Of a DNA stretch of 16,715 bases, positions 1-8,183 are shown in pieces. The stretch's first letter is position 1. Every line of letters starts with the position of its first letter. The translations under genes and the position numbers were made by a program. The DNA comes from SZUA-76 sp945787585 (GTDB lineage: Bacteria; Pseudomonadota; Gammaproteobacteria; SZUA-140), in assembly GCA_947258425.1 (NCBI GenBank), contig CAMYIG010000047.1, forward strand, positions 1-16,715. Direction: 5' to 3'. The notes beneath the pieces were generated by a model. The model had not been told where the DNA came from. It did not search any database and saw only the letters and a list, made by a program, of their open reading frames with translations.

Positions 1-3000
1 CGTAGACGCTCTTTTGTGCCATTATCCCAGACACCATAGAAGGTCTGTTCGCCAGTGCTGGTTTTGTCAGCATTGACGATATATTGTCCTGTGCCAAAAA
101 AGACCATCAAGTTGGGATCGTTTGAGCCAGTAACACTCTGAAGCTGCGTTGCAACGATTGGTTTTGAAGTAATCGGCTGCGCAGTACCACCAGAATCTTT
201 GGCGGTAAACAGTGGCTTAACATTACTGCCCTGCTTATACGCGACTTTCCAGCTGTTTGGATTGGATGCAATTAGATCGAATGCCCACAGGTTGCCTTCA
301 AGGTCTCCAGCATAAGCGCGGTCTGCTTTACCATTGCCACTCACATCGACAAGCTGTGGTGTTGAGAGGCCATTGGGTGTGCCGACAGTGCCGACGCCGG
401 TGGTGATCTCAACGTAGTCACCAGCTGCCCACTCGCCGTCGAGGCCCTCTTCGAGATAAAGAATGAAGAGCTTAGCTTCGCCATCGCCACTGCCGTTGTA
501 TCCGTTGCCGAATACAACACCCCATTTGCCATTTTCCATCATGGCGATGGTGGGTTTGCTCACGGTGTAGCCAAGGTCGGCATCATCGTCGCTGGTGAAT
601 TCCCATAACACAGTTTTAGCCGCGTTCGTCCCTGAGTCTGCATTGGCAAGGACTGTGGGATCGGTAATGTCGAGCGCAAATAGCCCACGACCACCAGCCC
701 TGAGTCCGCCCACTAGCACAGTTCGCCATGCGCTGACGGAATTACGGGTGTAAAAGACATCTGATACGGTCGGGCTGAGATCGACATAATAGCGGTGGGT
801 GTAGCCAGGATCGGTCAGGTAATGCAACCCGACGCCTGTCGCATTAGAAAAAAGCATGTTAGGGACGTAGGCGAACACTTCATCGCCAGTATCTTCATGG
901 AAGGCGTGCAGCATGCCGTCGTTCGCGCCGATGTAGATTAGACCTGTGCGATTAGTATTGGCTGTTTTAAAGTCGGAATAGGAATTGGTGGCGTCACCAA
1001 AATCGGGATCGGTAGTGTACTCAGGATAGTTCAGTTGGGGTTTACCGACAAAGACCGGATTAGAGTGGACAATGTCTCCTAATACATTGGTACGGTCACG
1101 AAACAGTAGTCCGTTAGATTCATTACTACGATCACCTCGTAGGTAATCGAGACGTGCCTGACCATTACCGTCGACAGCAGAAGGGCCCATATTGAGGTCG
1201 GCCTGTTGTGTGGCAGAGAGGTCGGTTAAGGTTTTAAACGCGATGCCGGTTGAGTCACCCGGTATTGCAGCTACTTTGTAGGTGATAATCTCCCTGCTGG
1301 CATGCGCCTTGTCATTGAGTTGATCGCCCGCATTCCAGTAAGGACTATCTTCCATAGTGCCGTCTGCCTTCAGGCGTGTAGCAATTAGCTCACCTTTCCA
1401 GTCTTCAGTGGGGTTAAATAGCGCCTGATAAACAACGGAGTCAGTATCCAGCGAAGTGGTGTTAAAGGCCACCGCTGCCGAAGAGCTGGTGCCTTTGGTA
1501 GCGCTTTCAACCGCGCTTGCCAATGCGGTGGTCAATGTATCTGTATTCTGTGCGCTGAAAAAGGCGCCTCGACCATTGAAGGCGGTATGCCACAGGTCGT
1601 CTATTTTAGTTGCATCACTTGTTGGATTGGGCCAGTTAAATCCAGCATCTGATGGATCTGTATCGCTGGCAACGCCTGGCGTCTTGGTGCCGTCAGGGTC
1701 AAGGGTGCCGGTGACGCCAAAGCCGACGGTGTATGTGGTCATATGTTGATGAGTCGCGGTATCGATGCCGGAGGCCGGGACTTCATTGTCTAGTGTGTTA
1801 TCAAGGTCGTACTCATAGTAATACATTGCAACATCGGCGAGTGTATCACTGATTGTCGCGGTAGCATCAGCATAGTCACCCCCATCAAAAGCTGTGTCAT
1901 CATTGAAATCATTATTGCCGATACCGGGACTAGGGCCGTTATAAAATCCATCGGTTACCAGGATGGTGACGTTTTTCTGACATTGGCCAAAATCTGCGGC
2001 GGGTAGAATAGGGCAGTCCGCGCCACTGGCATTGAAGAAATTGCCGGTGTCGCACGCAAAGTAACGTCCAACATCTCTCAGGGGTATACGGAGTGGCGTT
2101 GAAAACCCAGTAGAGTTGGTACTGAACATAGTATCGAAAAGCACTTTCTTATTGCCCTTTGAAGGGTCGAGGTTCATAGGTGCAATCGGCGTTTTAACTC
2201 CAGTAGCGGCTTGATACTGGATTGTGCCATTGCCAGCCCTGATGCCGGTCACATTTTCAAGCGCTTTACTCAGTGCATACTGAGCGACAAATTCGCGACT
2301 ACGGTGATAGGTAAACCAGTTCGCAAAGTTCTGCTGTAATTCAGCGGCGGTACTGCCTAATATTGCCTCATCAGCTGTGCTAATATTACCGATTGAGTAC
2401 GCGATCCCTTCAGAATTCCCATCGCCACCGTCGTCATCAAACAGGTCGTTATTATTCCTGTCATCCCATGTATAAAAGCGAAAGCCGCCGGCCAGTGGGT
2501 CACGCACACCACCTGTAATGCCTGAACCCTGGGTGGTCAGGTCGATGGTTTCGAGTGCGTCTGCGCTGGGGTCATAAGGGTTACTAGGTGCTGCGGTGAT
2601 TGATGCATCTGTATAAGCGACGCCCGCTTTATTGACGCCTGCCCACGGTAGATAGGTTTTGGTAGGGTCGAAATAAAGAGGGTTAAAGTCACTGCTTCTA
2701 AAACGCCAGTCGGCATCGTCGGCGACAGAGCAGTTGTCGCTAGACTTGTAAAACTTAAGCACGTTACTGTTAAATTTAACCCCATAATAGTAGAGTCCAC
2801 CATTATTATTAGGTGCGCCTTGGTTGCACACTCCTCCACGATTCACGATTGAACCAGCACTGGCGGGATTAGTGGCATCGGGTTGATTGTTATAGTAGCC
2901 GCCGTGCGTTCCTTGAGTGATGATCTCAGCCTCCATGCTGGCAGAGTCATCGGAGAGGATAAAGAGATTAGGCTCGACCGCAGGTCCAACATAGAGCGGT

Positions 3001-3092
3001 GCCTGGTCCAGGGTGCCGGGCGCCGCCAGCAGTGAACTGGAGAGTAGCAGTGTTACGCTACCAAAGAGGGATAATGAAAAATGCTTGTTCAT
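1..3092 (-). CDS. pilY1: PilY1, type IV pilus tip adhesin/biogenesis factor (3' end cut by window edge)
   Basis: The reading frame is open from an ATG at 3092 to the left edge (1030 codons, no stop), with GGAG eight bases before the start. PilY1 sits at the pilus tip with the minor pilins, promotes pilus assembly, counters retraction and can bind surfaces. A signal peptide is visible (residues 1 to about 23, ending LLAA). A von Willebrand A-like region follows, with MIDAS residues D48-x-S50-x-S52. The C-terminal half is the PilC/PilY1 beta-propeller, with IGANDGMLHAF and AGDLEGNLWAFD segments. An EF-hand-like loop D916-x-S918-x-N920-x-K922-x-D924 sits where Pseudomonas PilY1 binds calcium, and an RGD lies at 652-654. 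It is the last visible gene of the minor-pilin operon, 30 bases after pilX. Usual family length is about 1100-1300 residues or more, so only the C-terminal end is missing. Confidence 0.95.
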   Translation of the reverse strand, partial: MNKHFSLSLFGSVTLLLSSSLLAAPGTLDQAPLYVGPAVEPNLFILSDDSASMEAEIITQGTHGGYYNNQPDATNPASAGSIVNRGGVCNQGAPNNNGGLYYYGVKFNSNVLKFYKSSDNCSVADDADWRFRSSDFNPLYFDPTKTYLPWAGVNKAGVAYTDASITAAPSNPYDPSADALETIDLTTQGSGITGGVRDPLAGGFRFYTWDDRNNNDLFDDDGGDGNSEGIAYSIGNISTADEAILGSTAAELQQNFANWFTYHRSREFVAQYALSKALENVTGIRAGNGTIQYQAATGVKTPIAPMNLDPSKGNKKVLFDTMFSTNSTGFSTPLRIPLRDVGRYFACDTGNFFNASGADCPILPAADFGQCQKNVTILVTDGFYNGPSPGIGNNDFNDDTAFDGGDYADATATISDTLADVAMYYYEYDLDNTLDNEVPASGIDTATHQHMTTYTVGFGVTGTLDPDGTKTPGVASDTDPSDAGFNWPNPTSDATKIDDLWHTAFNGRGAFFSAQNTDTLTTALASAVESATKGTSSSAAVAFNTTSLDTDSVVYQALFNPTEDWKGELIATRLKADGTMEDSPYWNAGDQLNDKAHASREIITYKVAAIPGDSTGIAFKTLTDLSATQQADLNMGPSAVDGNGQARLDYLRGDRSNESNGLLFRDRTNVLGDIVHSNPVFVGKPQLNYPEYTTDPDFGDATNSYSDFKTANTNRTGLIYIGANDGMLHAFHEDTGDEVFAYVPNMLFSNATGVGLHYLTDPGYTHRYYVDLSPTVSDVFYTRNSVSAWRTVLVGGLRAGGRGLFALDITDPTVLANADSGTNAAKTVLWEFTSDDDADLGYTVSKPTIAMMENGKWGVVFGNGYNGSGDGEAKLFILYLEEGLDGEWAAGDYVEITTGVGTVGTPNGLSTPQLVDVSGNGKADRAYAGDLEGNLWAFDLIASNPNSWKVAYKQGSNVKPLFTAKDSGGTAQPITSKPIVATQLQSVTGSNDPNLMVFFGTGQYIVNADKTSTGEQTFYGVWDNGTKERL

Positions 3093-3122
3093 GGTGCTAC
3101 TCCTGCCCGAGGTATGTGCTTG

Positions 3123-3659
3123 CTAGAATCCGCGCGCGTAGTTGGACTGTAATAGGATGACGGCGTTATCTGTACCACCGGTGCCGCGTGCAGTAATGCG
3201 AAAGGCGGTCAAGGTGCTGGTACCGGATGACTCTCCATAGCCGCCGACATTGATGTCTTCCGTCTCTGAGCCCATTGAACCACCCAGTTCGATGATATAT
3301 TTAGGCTGTGTGGTGACGCCGCTGAAAGTATCGCTGTATGAAACTGCCGTAGTCCAGGTGGCTGCGGCATAGTAGTCTGGATTGCTATTTTCAGCATATA
3401 GCCCATTGGTATTGCCATCGAAGGCCGCGGCGGGTGAAACAAGGGTGTTTTCGATGTAAGCCTCTGCATCTTTGATGGCGATTTCCGCGGCCTGAAAGGC
3501 GAGCATCAGGTCGCGGCTATTACCGGCCATCTTTTCCTGCATGGTGGTGGTGCGCATGGAGGTGACCCCAATCAAGGTCATGATGACCAGAATCATCAGG
3601 CTGACCACCAGTACTGCGCCCTGTTGTGTTTTACGTAATGTGATGTGTTGTCTTTTCAT
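3123..3659 (-). CDS. pilX: PilX, type IV pilus minor pilin
   Basis: A 178-residue prepilin-like protein of the PilX type. A short basic leader ends in Gly14 (QQG/AVLVV), followed by a hydrophobic helix (about 15-36) and the conserved segment SMRTTTMQEKMAGNSRDLMLAFQ (key residues M35 to Q56), typical of the PilX N-terminal domain. The leader should be cut by PilD after Gly14. Mature position 5 is Val rather than Glu, as in GspK-like tip subunits, which fits a place at the top of the initiation complex with PilV, PilW and FimT/FimU. GAGGAAA precedes the ATG at a normal distance. It lies 29 bases after pilW and 30 bases before pilY1 on the same strand. The C-terminal part is variable in the family and shows no specific motif. 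Confidence 0.92.
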   Translation of the reverse strand: MKRQHITLRKTQQGAVLVVSLMILVIMTLIGVTSMRTTTMQEKMAGNSRDLMLAFQAAEIAIKDAEAYIENTLVSPAAAFDGNTNGLYAENSNPDYYAAATWTTAVSYSDTFSGVTTQPKYIIELGGSMGSETEDINVGGYGESSGTSTLTAFRITARGTGGTDNAVILLQSNYARGF

Positions 3660-3688
3660 ATGTTATTTCCTCATCTAAGGCAGATGGG

Positions 3689-4633
3689 CTATACCCGATT
3701 ACGGATGGTCACGGTGGTGGTGTAAGTGCGTCGTATACGTCGGTCGCCATTGGCGACAACAGCGGCGAGTCCATCTTCAATCGTTCTTAGTGTGAGTGTA
3801 ATGCGCACACTCACGACGTTGTCCATGTTGAGTCCTGCTGCATCTGCGGCAACGTAGCGGTTCGCTGTTTGGTTGTTATCAGTATCTTCGCCGTAGAGGA
3901 TCTGCATGTCTTCAACGCCTTCCACTAGCTCTACATCGACATCATTGACACTGCGAAACAGCGCTGGCTCACCACTCGCACCGGCCTTGATTGAGTAGAT
4001 AATGCTGCGCGTTTCATAAATCATGGCAGAGCCGTTGGCATAGGATAGCCCCGGTTTGGTTGCGTTACCGGGTGTGCTTGCACCTGTATTGGCGACAACG
4101 GTTGTATTGGTGCCCGGGCTGGAGTTGGTAACCTGAAAGACATCCGCTTTTTGGCAATCTGATGCGAGTACAATTTTATCGGCGTCGAGTGAGTGGTCAG
4201 TCGTCGCTACTGAAAAAGAAGCGGCATTGACGTTGTGTCCACTAACACCTAGACCACTACCAAAGGCACCCTGCAGCATGATCGTATCGGAGCCATTCAG
4301 GCCTGCATCGTTGGTGCCTGAAATGCCGCCCGCACCGGGTGTAATAGGGTTGGTGTCTGGTGGGGTTGGTGGATTCAGGTGATCCGTCACAGAAGAGGCT
4401 GATCCGGCGCAGCCCCAGAAATCCGCCATGCGCACCTCCTGTGCCATGATGTGTGTCGCAAAGCGGCCATTTTCCTGCACCCGAGAGGTTGATTCCTGCA
4501 CGCGATAGATCTGTTTGTTACTAACAAAAATCTGGAGTACGCCGGCCATCAGAATCAGGCTGATGGTGATCGCCACCATGATTTCTACCAGGGTGAGCCC
4601 CTGTTGAGACTGTTTGAGTTGAGCATGATTCAT
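3689..4633 (-). CDS. pilW: PilW, type IV pilus minor pilin
   Basis: A 314-residue minor pilin if it starts at the ATG at 4633, which overlaps the pilV stop as ATGA. The frame extends eight codons further upstream, but this overlap makes the inner ATG the likelier start. The class III signal is QSQQG12/LTLVE17, with Glu at mature position 5, followed by a hydrophobic helix (about 13-35) and the RVQENGRFA segment typical of PilW-family proteins. The rest is a long Gly/Ala/Asn-rich globular part ending in a basic strand-like segment. In the assembled machine PilW joins PilV, PilX, FimT/FimU and PilY1 to prime pilus assembly at the inner membrane. It is translationally coupled to pilV, and pilX follows after 29 bases. 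Confidence 0.92.
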   Translation of the reverse strand: MNHAQLKQSQQGLTLVEIMVAITISLILMAGVLQIFVSNKQIYRVQESTSRVQENGRFATHIMAQEVRMADFWGCAGSASSVTDHLNPPTPPDTNPITPGAGGISGTNDAGLNGSDTIMLQGAFGSGLGVSGHNVNAASFSVATTDHSLDADKIVLASDCQKADVFQVTNSSPGTNTTVVANTGASTPGNATKPGLSYANGSAMIYETRSIIYSIKAGASGEPALFRSVNDVDVELVEGVEDMQILYGEDTDNNQTANRYVAADAAGLNMDNVVSVRITLTLRTIEDGLAAVVANGDRRIRRTYTTTVTIRNRV

Positions 4634-5127
4634 GGCTGGATTTCCAGTTGTACACATATAAGATCGTCGGTATCGGCGGGGTCACAGTCGGTGCCAGTGG
4701 CGCCGTTACGTGCTTCATCCCACATTACTGAAATGACAAAATCTGTGCCATCGCCAGTCACCGTGCCCTGACCCGCGGGAAGTTGTTGGCTCAACAGTGT
4801 ATTCCATTGAAAAGTGTCGTAGGTAGCCATTTGCGCAGGGGTGCAGCCTGCGGTGATACAGGCAGGGTCGGCCGGAATGCCGCTAGCATTATTGTAATTA
4901 CCCGCCCTGACGCCCGCAATGTTGGCGCGCATGCGGTCGCCCATATCATAAGCATATTGGGTGGCCTGGCTTTGCAGAAAGGCGTTGTGATTGCTCGCCA
5001 TGCTGTTGGCCTGGAGTGCTGCAAGGCCAAGGAGGCCGATGGAGAGAATCACCAGTGTGATCAGTACCTCGATCATGGTAAATCCGTGTTCTCGTTGGCT
5101 GGTTGTTGTCATATTAGGCAGTCTCAT
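4630..5127 (-). CDS. pilV: PilV, type IV pilus minor pilin
   Basis: A 165-residue protein with a prepilin leader REHG15/FTMIE20, Glu at mature position 5, and the helix LITLVILSIGLLGLAALQA typical of PilV. The segment that follows (SNHNAFLQSQATQYAYDMGDRMRAN, around 43-68) matches the usual PilV continuation, in which A..YA.DM.DRMRAN is conserved. PilD would cleave after Gly15. AAGGAG stands nine bases before the ATG, which decides the start. The gene begins ten bases after fimT ends and overlaps pilW by four bases, so it sits in the middle of the operon. It is one subunit of the minor-pilin priming complex. Confidence 0.92.
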   Translation of the reverse strand: MRLPNMTTTSQREHGFTMIEVLITLVILSIGLLGLAALQANSMASNHNAFLQSQATQYAYDMGDRMRANIAGVRAGNYNNASGIPADPACITAGCTPAQMATYDTFQWNTLLSQQLPAGQGTVTGDGTDFVISVMWDEARNGATGTDCDPADTDDLICVQLEIQP

Positions 5128-5137
5128 TTCACGCTCC

Positions 5138-5710
5138 TTAACATGCGGCGCCCGTAACAGTGTTGGCGGGTGCCGTTCTCACTGCACCAGAGGCGCTGAG
5201 TACCACGGCGCGCGCATCTGCACCAAAACCTCGGCTGTCACACATCACTACCGTGCCGTTTTGTGCGCTACCATTGGTGAGTAGTGAAAAACCGGTGCTG
5301 ACAAAAGAGATATAGTTAATAACATCGGTGGTGCCGACGAGGGTATTGCCGCTTTCGATCGGGCCGTGTGCGCGTAGAACTTCTTCGCCTGCACTCACGG
5401 TGGCGTCATTGTTAGTATCGACAAAGACGATCCACCCCTGTTGCCAGCCGCCGGTGGTAGCACAACTGGTATTGTTTGCGCTTTTGCAGACGGTGACGCG
5501 ACTGCTGCGCTTAACCGCTTCACTGCGGGCTACATTCAGAGAAGTGACGTAATCATTGACCTGTGTGGTCATTCGGTTATTTTGCAGCATCGTCATAAAA
5601 CTGGGCACGGCCATGGCAAGAAGAATAGCGGCGATCACTAGCGTGATCATCACCTCAACTAACGTAAATCCTGTGTGAAGTTTTTTCATGGTTTTAGTAA
5701 TAACATTCAT
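5138..5710 (-). CDS. fimT: FimT/FimU (GspH-type) minor pilin
   Basis: A 190-residue pseudopilin of the GspH/FimT family. Leader and cleavage site are KKLHTG14/FTLVE19 (numbered from the ATG at 5710), followed by a hydrophobic helix to about residue 35 and the family segment VARSEAVKRSSRVTVCKS. The typical GWIVFVD strand is also present. Three starts are possible: GTG at 5725, ATG at 5710 and ATG at 5689. None has a clear ribosome site; the last gives the shortest leader (MKKLHTG). It is the first gene of the minor-pilin operon and runs divergently from thiO. FimT/FimU proteins join the minor-pilin complex and, in some bacteria, help DNA uptake. The name fimT rather than fimU is a choice by general similarity. 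Confidence 0.88.
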   Translation of the reverse strand: MNVITKTMKKLHTGFTLVEVMITLVIAAILLAMAVPSFMTMLQNNRMTTQVNDYVTSLNVARSEAVKRSSRVTVCKSANNTSCATTGGWQQGWIVFVDTNNDATVSAGEEVLRAHGPIESGNTLVGTTDVINYISFVSTGFSLLTNGSAQNGTVVMCDSRGFGADARAVVLSASGAVRTAPANTVTGAAC

Positions 5711-5730
5711 GCCGTAACGGGTCACGTGAA

Positions 5731-5762
5731 AGCCGATAAGCTGCTATATTTAGCCGATAAGC
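5731..5762 (-). repeat. Pair of 11-bp direct repeats upstream of fimT
   Basis: AGCCGATAAGC occurs at 5731-5741 and again, identically, at 5752-5762. The copies are 21 bases apart start to start, close to two helical turns, so both would face the same side of the helix. The ten bases between them are AT-rich. The pair lies 21-52 bases upstream of the likely fimT start in the divergent fimT/thiO gap. This is the usual look of a regulator binding site, but no known consensus is recognised. Confidence 0.45.
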
Positions 5763-5880
5763 GGTCATGAAGTGTTGATATTCCTTTTGCTTCAAAGTGT
5801 TGTGGTGATATGGGTTAGCGGCCGACTGTTCGATTTATTTTGGTCTATGTATGCGTTAGTAAGGTAGTGGAGTTTTCTGG

Positions 5881-6963
5881 ATGAAGGATTGTGTAATCGT
5901 CGGCGGTGGGTTGATTGGTATGCTGAGTGCCTACGAGCTGGTGCAGGCCGGTCGGCGGGTAAAGTTGCTGGAGCGTGGCCAGACTGGTCAGGAGGCGTCG
6001 TGGGCCGGTGGCGGCATCCTTTCGCCGCTTTATCCGTGGCGTTATCCCGATGCGGTGAGTGAGCTGGCGAGCTGGGGGCAGGCGCGCTATCAAGCGCTAG
6101 CGGAGGCGTTATGTGAGCAGTCTGGCATTGACCCCGAATGGCAGCAAAGTGGCTTATTGATGCTGGATACGGAGGAGCAGGCTGAGGCAGCAGCCTGGGC
6201 TGAGCGTTATCAGGTGCCGCTGGAAACGCTCGACAGTGCTGCTATTCAGCAGTGTGAACCCGTTGTCGACGGCCACCACAGTACGGCCCTGTGGATGCCG
6301 GCGGTTGCACAGATCCGCAATCCGCGCCTGCTAGCGGCGTTGCGTCGCACACTTGAATTGCGGGGAGTGGTATTTGAAGAGCAGCAGGAAGTACATGCAG
6401 TGCAGCACCAGGGTGGGCGAATCACGGGTGTGAAGACGTCACAGGGTGAGATACCTGCCGACCATGTGGTGATCGCGAGTGGCGCGTGGAGCCGCCAACT
6501 GTTAAATGACCCGCGTTACCTAACGGCTGTTGAGCCCGTGCGGGGACAGATGTTGCTGTATAAAGGGGCGCCGGGGTTACTGAATACGATTGTGATGTCT
6601 GAGGGGCACTATGCAATCCCACGAAAAGATGGTCACATATTGGTGGGCAGCACCATGGAATATGTCGGTTTTGATAAGTCGACGACGCCATCCGCCGCCA
6701 GTGCACTGCGCCAGATTGCAGAGCAACTAGTGTCTGCCCTCAGTGATGTTGAGATAGTGCACCACTGGGCAGGTTTACGCCCTGGGAGCGCGGAGGGCGT
6801 GCCATTTATTGGTGAGCATCCTGAGGTTAGCGGACTGTATATCAATACCGGGCACTTTCGAAACGGCGTCGTGCTGGGGCTTGCTTCGGCAAGATTATTG
6901 GGGGATTTGATACTGCGGCGTGCAAGCCCTTTTGATCAGTCACTCTATGCTATTGAAAGATAA
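5881..6963 (+). CDS. thiO: ThiO, FAD-dependent glycine oxidase
   Basis: A 360-residue flavoprotein of the DAO family. ThiO oxidises glycine to the imine that supplies the C2-N piece of the thiazole ring of thiamine. The N-terminal FAD site is VIVGGGLIG (G8, G10, G13), followed by an acidic strand end (LLERG) and EASWAGGGILSP, the ThiO signature. The middle holds VRGQ (221-223) and YAIPRKDGHILVGSTME. The C-terminal part carries WAGLRPG, where R300 matches the arginine that binds the glycine carboxylate, and GHFRNGVVLG (R327). Length is normal. TGGAG lies eight bases before the ATG. No other thiamine gene is visible, but thiO beside the minor-pilin operon is also the order in Pseudomonas, so this is a conserved neighbourhood rather than a pathway cluster. 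A general D-amino-acid oxidase is the main alternative. Confidence 0.9.
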   Translation: MKDCVIVGGGLIGMLSAYELVQAGRRVKLLERGQTGQEASWAGGGILSPLYPWRYPDAVSELASWGQARYQALAEALCEQSGIDPEWQQSGLLMLDTEEQAEAAAWAERYQVPLETLDSAAIQQCEPVVDGHHSTALWMPAVAQIRNPRLLAALRRTLELRGVVFEEQQEVHAVQHQGGRITGVKTSQGEIPADHVVIASGAWSRQLLNDPRYLTAVEPVRGQMLLYKGAPGLLNTIVMSEGHYAIPRKDGHILVGSTMEYVGFDKSTTPSAASALRQIAEQLVSALSDVEIVHHWAGLRPGSAEGVPFIGEHPEVSGLYINTGHFRNGVVLGLASARLLGDLILRRASPFDQSLYAIER

Positions 6964-6995
6964 GTGATAATTTTTTGTTTGACGAATAAATAAAG

Positions 6996-7024
6996 TTGTT
7001 TCACAAGGCCCCTTCTTTTATACT
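6996..7024 (+). promoter_or_regulatory. Sigma70 promoter of the tRNA-Thr gene
   Basis: TTGTTT (6996-7001) and TATACT (7019-7024) are separated by exactly 17 bases. Transcription would start near 7031, about 30 bases before the tRNA. The bases just after the -10 box are GCCCGGC, the GC-rich discriminator usual for stable-RNA promoters under stringent control. It lies directly after thiO and points only at the tRNA. Confidence 0.7.
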
Positions 7025-7061
7025 GCCCGGCTTGTCTTAATAGTAGATCCCTTTCAAATTC

Positions 7062-7137
<76 letters not shown>

Positions 7138-7161
7138 TTTAAAATGTATTTCGCGTGTGAG

Positions 7162-7425
7162 TCATCCTCGCGCGTTAAACCCCACTTTTTTATATTCTTC
7201 AAGGATTTCATCGAGTGCCGTTTGCGCCAGTATACGGCTAGGAAATGGGCCGCGTGCCGCTTCTCCCCTGAGCATAAAATACCAGCCATCTTTTTCACTA
7301 TTGCCTAGTTTATTAATCAGGGACGACTGGTAAAAGAAGCGATCACTCCGGTAGTAGGGGCCTTCTGCTGGGGGTGATGCTGTCTCTTTTTCGGTGATGA
7401 AGGTGTTTTTAATTTTATTCCACAT
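7162..7425 (-). CDS. Small conserved protein of the RSDRFF / WYF..R.G..GPF type (resembles DUF6316)
   Basis: An 87-residue protein if read from the ATG at 7425; an in-frame TTG at 7437 would add four residues, and neither has a strong ribosome site. No signal peptide or membrane segment is visible. The recognisable parts are RSDRFF near residue 26, and DGWYF then R.GEAARGPFPSR, followed by a predicted helix (ILAQTALDEILEEYKK). As far as I can recall this matches the short gammaproteobacterial family DUF6316, whose function is unknown. The WYF and GPF spacing also recalls GYF-like small domains, but this is weaker. It is a lone gene converging on the tRNA, with about 200 bases separating it from regA upstream. 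Confidence 0.7.
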   Translation of the reverse strand: MWNKIKNTFITEKETASPPAEGPYYRSDRFFYQSSLINKLGNSEKDGWYFMLRGEAARGPFPSRILAQTALDEILEEYKKVGFNARG

Positions 7426-7461
7426 GGGGTTGCTCAATCGCTGGTTTTTAAATGTTAGTAA

Positions 7462-7492
7462 AGTATAGCGTGCTCACGTACTGGATCGGCAA
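7462..7492 (-). promoter_or_regulatory. Possible promoter for the 87-residue protein
   Basis: Reading the minus strand, TATACT (7467-7462) is a good -10 hexamer 37 bases before the ATG at 7425. The only -35 candidate is TTGCCG (7492-7487), at a long 19-base spacing, so the -10 carries most of the weight. Confidence 0.35.
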
Positions 7493-7498
7493 TCACTT

Positions 7499-7539
7499 TA
7501 TATTTGAATATATCGACATGTGCCACCGTGACTATAGTC
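7499..7539. repeat. Two short perfect palindromes in the regA-downstream gap
   Basis: TATATTTGAATATA (7499-7512, six-base arms around TG) and GACTATAGTC (7530-7539) lie in the 200-base gap between regA and the small downstream gene. Both are short enough to occur by chance in AT-rich DNA. They sit just upstream of the proposed promoter at 7462-7492, so they could be operator sites. Neither is followed by a T-run, so they do not look like terminators. The rest of the gap holds nothing recognisable. Confidence 0.3.
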
Positions 7540-7625
7540 GTAATTTAGGCTGTTTGGTTTTATGGTGGAATGAATTGAGTGATACATAATATAGAATTAA
7601 AAATGACGTGATTATCGGCGGGTCA

Positions 7626-8183
7626 CTACTGTTTTAATGGCCGTTTCTGTAATTTTCGCTGCAGTGTACGGCGGTGCATATTGAGCTGGCGTGCGGCGGC
7701 GGAAATATTGCCATCACAATCGACTAATACTTTCTGGATATGCTCCCACTCCATACGGTTAATTGACATGGGTCTGGTAGTGACTGGGGTATTGCTATCG
7801 CCCCCCTCTTTATAAAAAGCTTTCACAATATCGTCGGCGTCGGCGGGTTTTGAGAGGTAGTGGACCGCGCCTAGTTTTATCGCTTCGACTGCCGTGGCAA
7901 CACTCGCATAACCGGTTAAAACGATAATGCGTGTGTGGGCATCCAGTGCTTTGAGTTTTTCGATCAGCACCAGTCCAGAGGGTCCCGGCATGTTGAGGTC
8001 GACGACCGCAAATTCCGGCAGGTTTTGTTCTGCAAGCATTACGGCTGCATCGACGTTGTTTGCGACGGTGACTTCGAAGCCACGTTTTGTCAGCGCCTGA
8101 TTTAACACGTGGCAAAAAGTTTCATCGTCATCGACTAGCAGTAGTGATGGGGCATCATTGAGGTGTTCATTATTGCCGCTCAC
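7626..8183 (-). CDS. regA: RegA/PrrA/RoxR-type redox response regulator
   Basis: A 185-residue regulator with an N-terminal receiver domain: acidic pocket D18-D20, phosphoacceptor D62 (VVDLNMPG), T90 and K112. A short linker leads to a Fis-like HTH (about 159-181). The C-terminal stretch PMSxNRxEWEHIQKV and then LNMHRRTLQRKLQKRP is the near-invariant signature of the RegA/PrrA/ActR/RoxR group, which controls respiration, photosynthesis, carbon and nitrogen fixation genes according to redox state. The start is GTG at 8183, overlapping the regB stop as GTGA, so the two are translationally coupled. The order kinase then regulator in one operon is found in some gammaproteobacteria; in alphaproteobacteria regA and regB are divergent. 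No clear terminator follows. Confidence 0.92.
   Translation of the reverse strand: MSGNNEHLNDAPSLLLVDDDETFCHVLNQALTKRGFEVTVANNVDAAVMLAEQNLPEFAVVDLNMPGPSGLVLIEKLKALDAHTRIIVLTGYASVATAVEAIKLGAVHYLSKPADADDIVKAFYKEGGDSNTPVTTRPMSINRMEWEHIQKVLVDCDGNISAAARQLNMHRRTLQRKLQKRPLKQ

Noticed and set aside
1456..1749. 97-codon plus-strand open frame
   Set aside because: It is antisense to the intact pilY1 frame, which continues through it with family-typical sequence; the product shows no motif.
5763..5880. Sigma54 promoter for the pilus operon
   Set aside because: No TGGCAC-N5-TTGC-like pair was found on the minus strand upstream of fimT.
7590..7640. Possible rho-independent terminator after regA
   Set aside because: A short T-run exists on the minus strand, but the best stems are only four bases (TGAC/GTCA or GTGA/TCAC), too weak to call.
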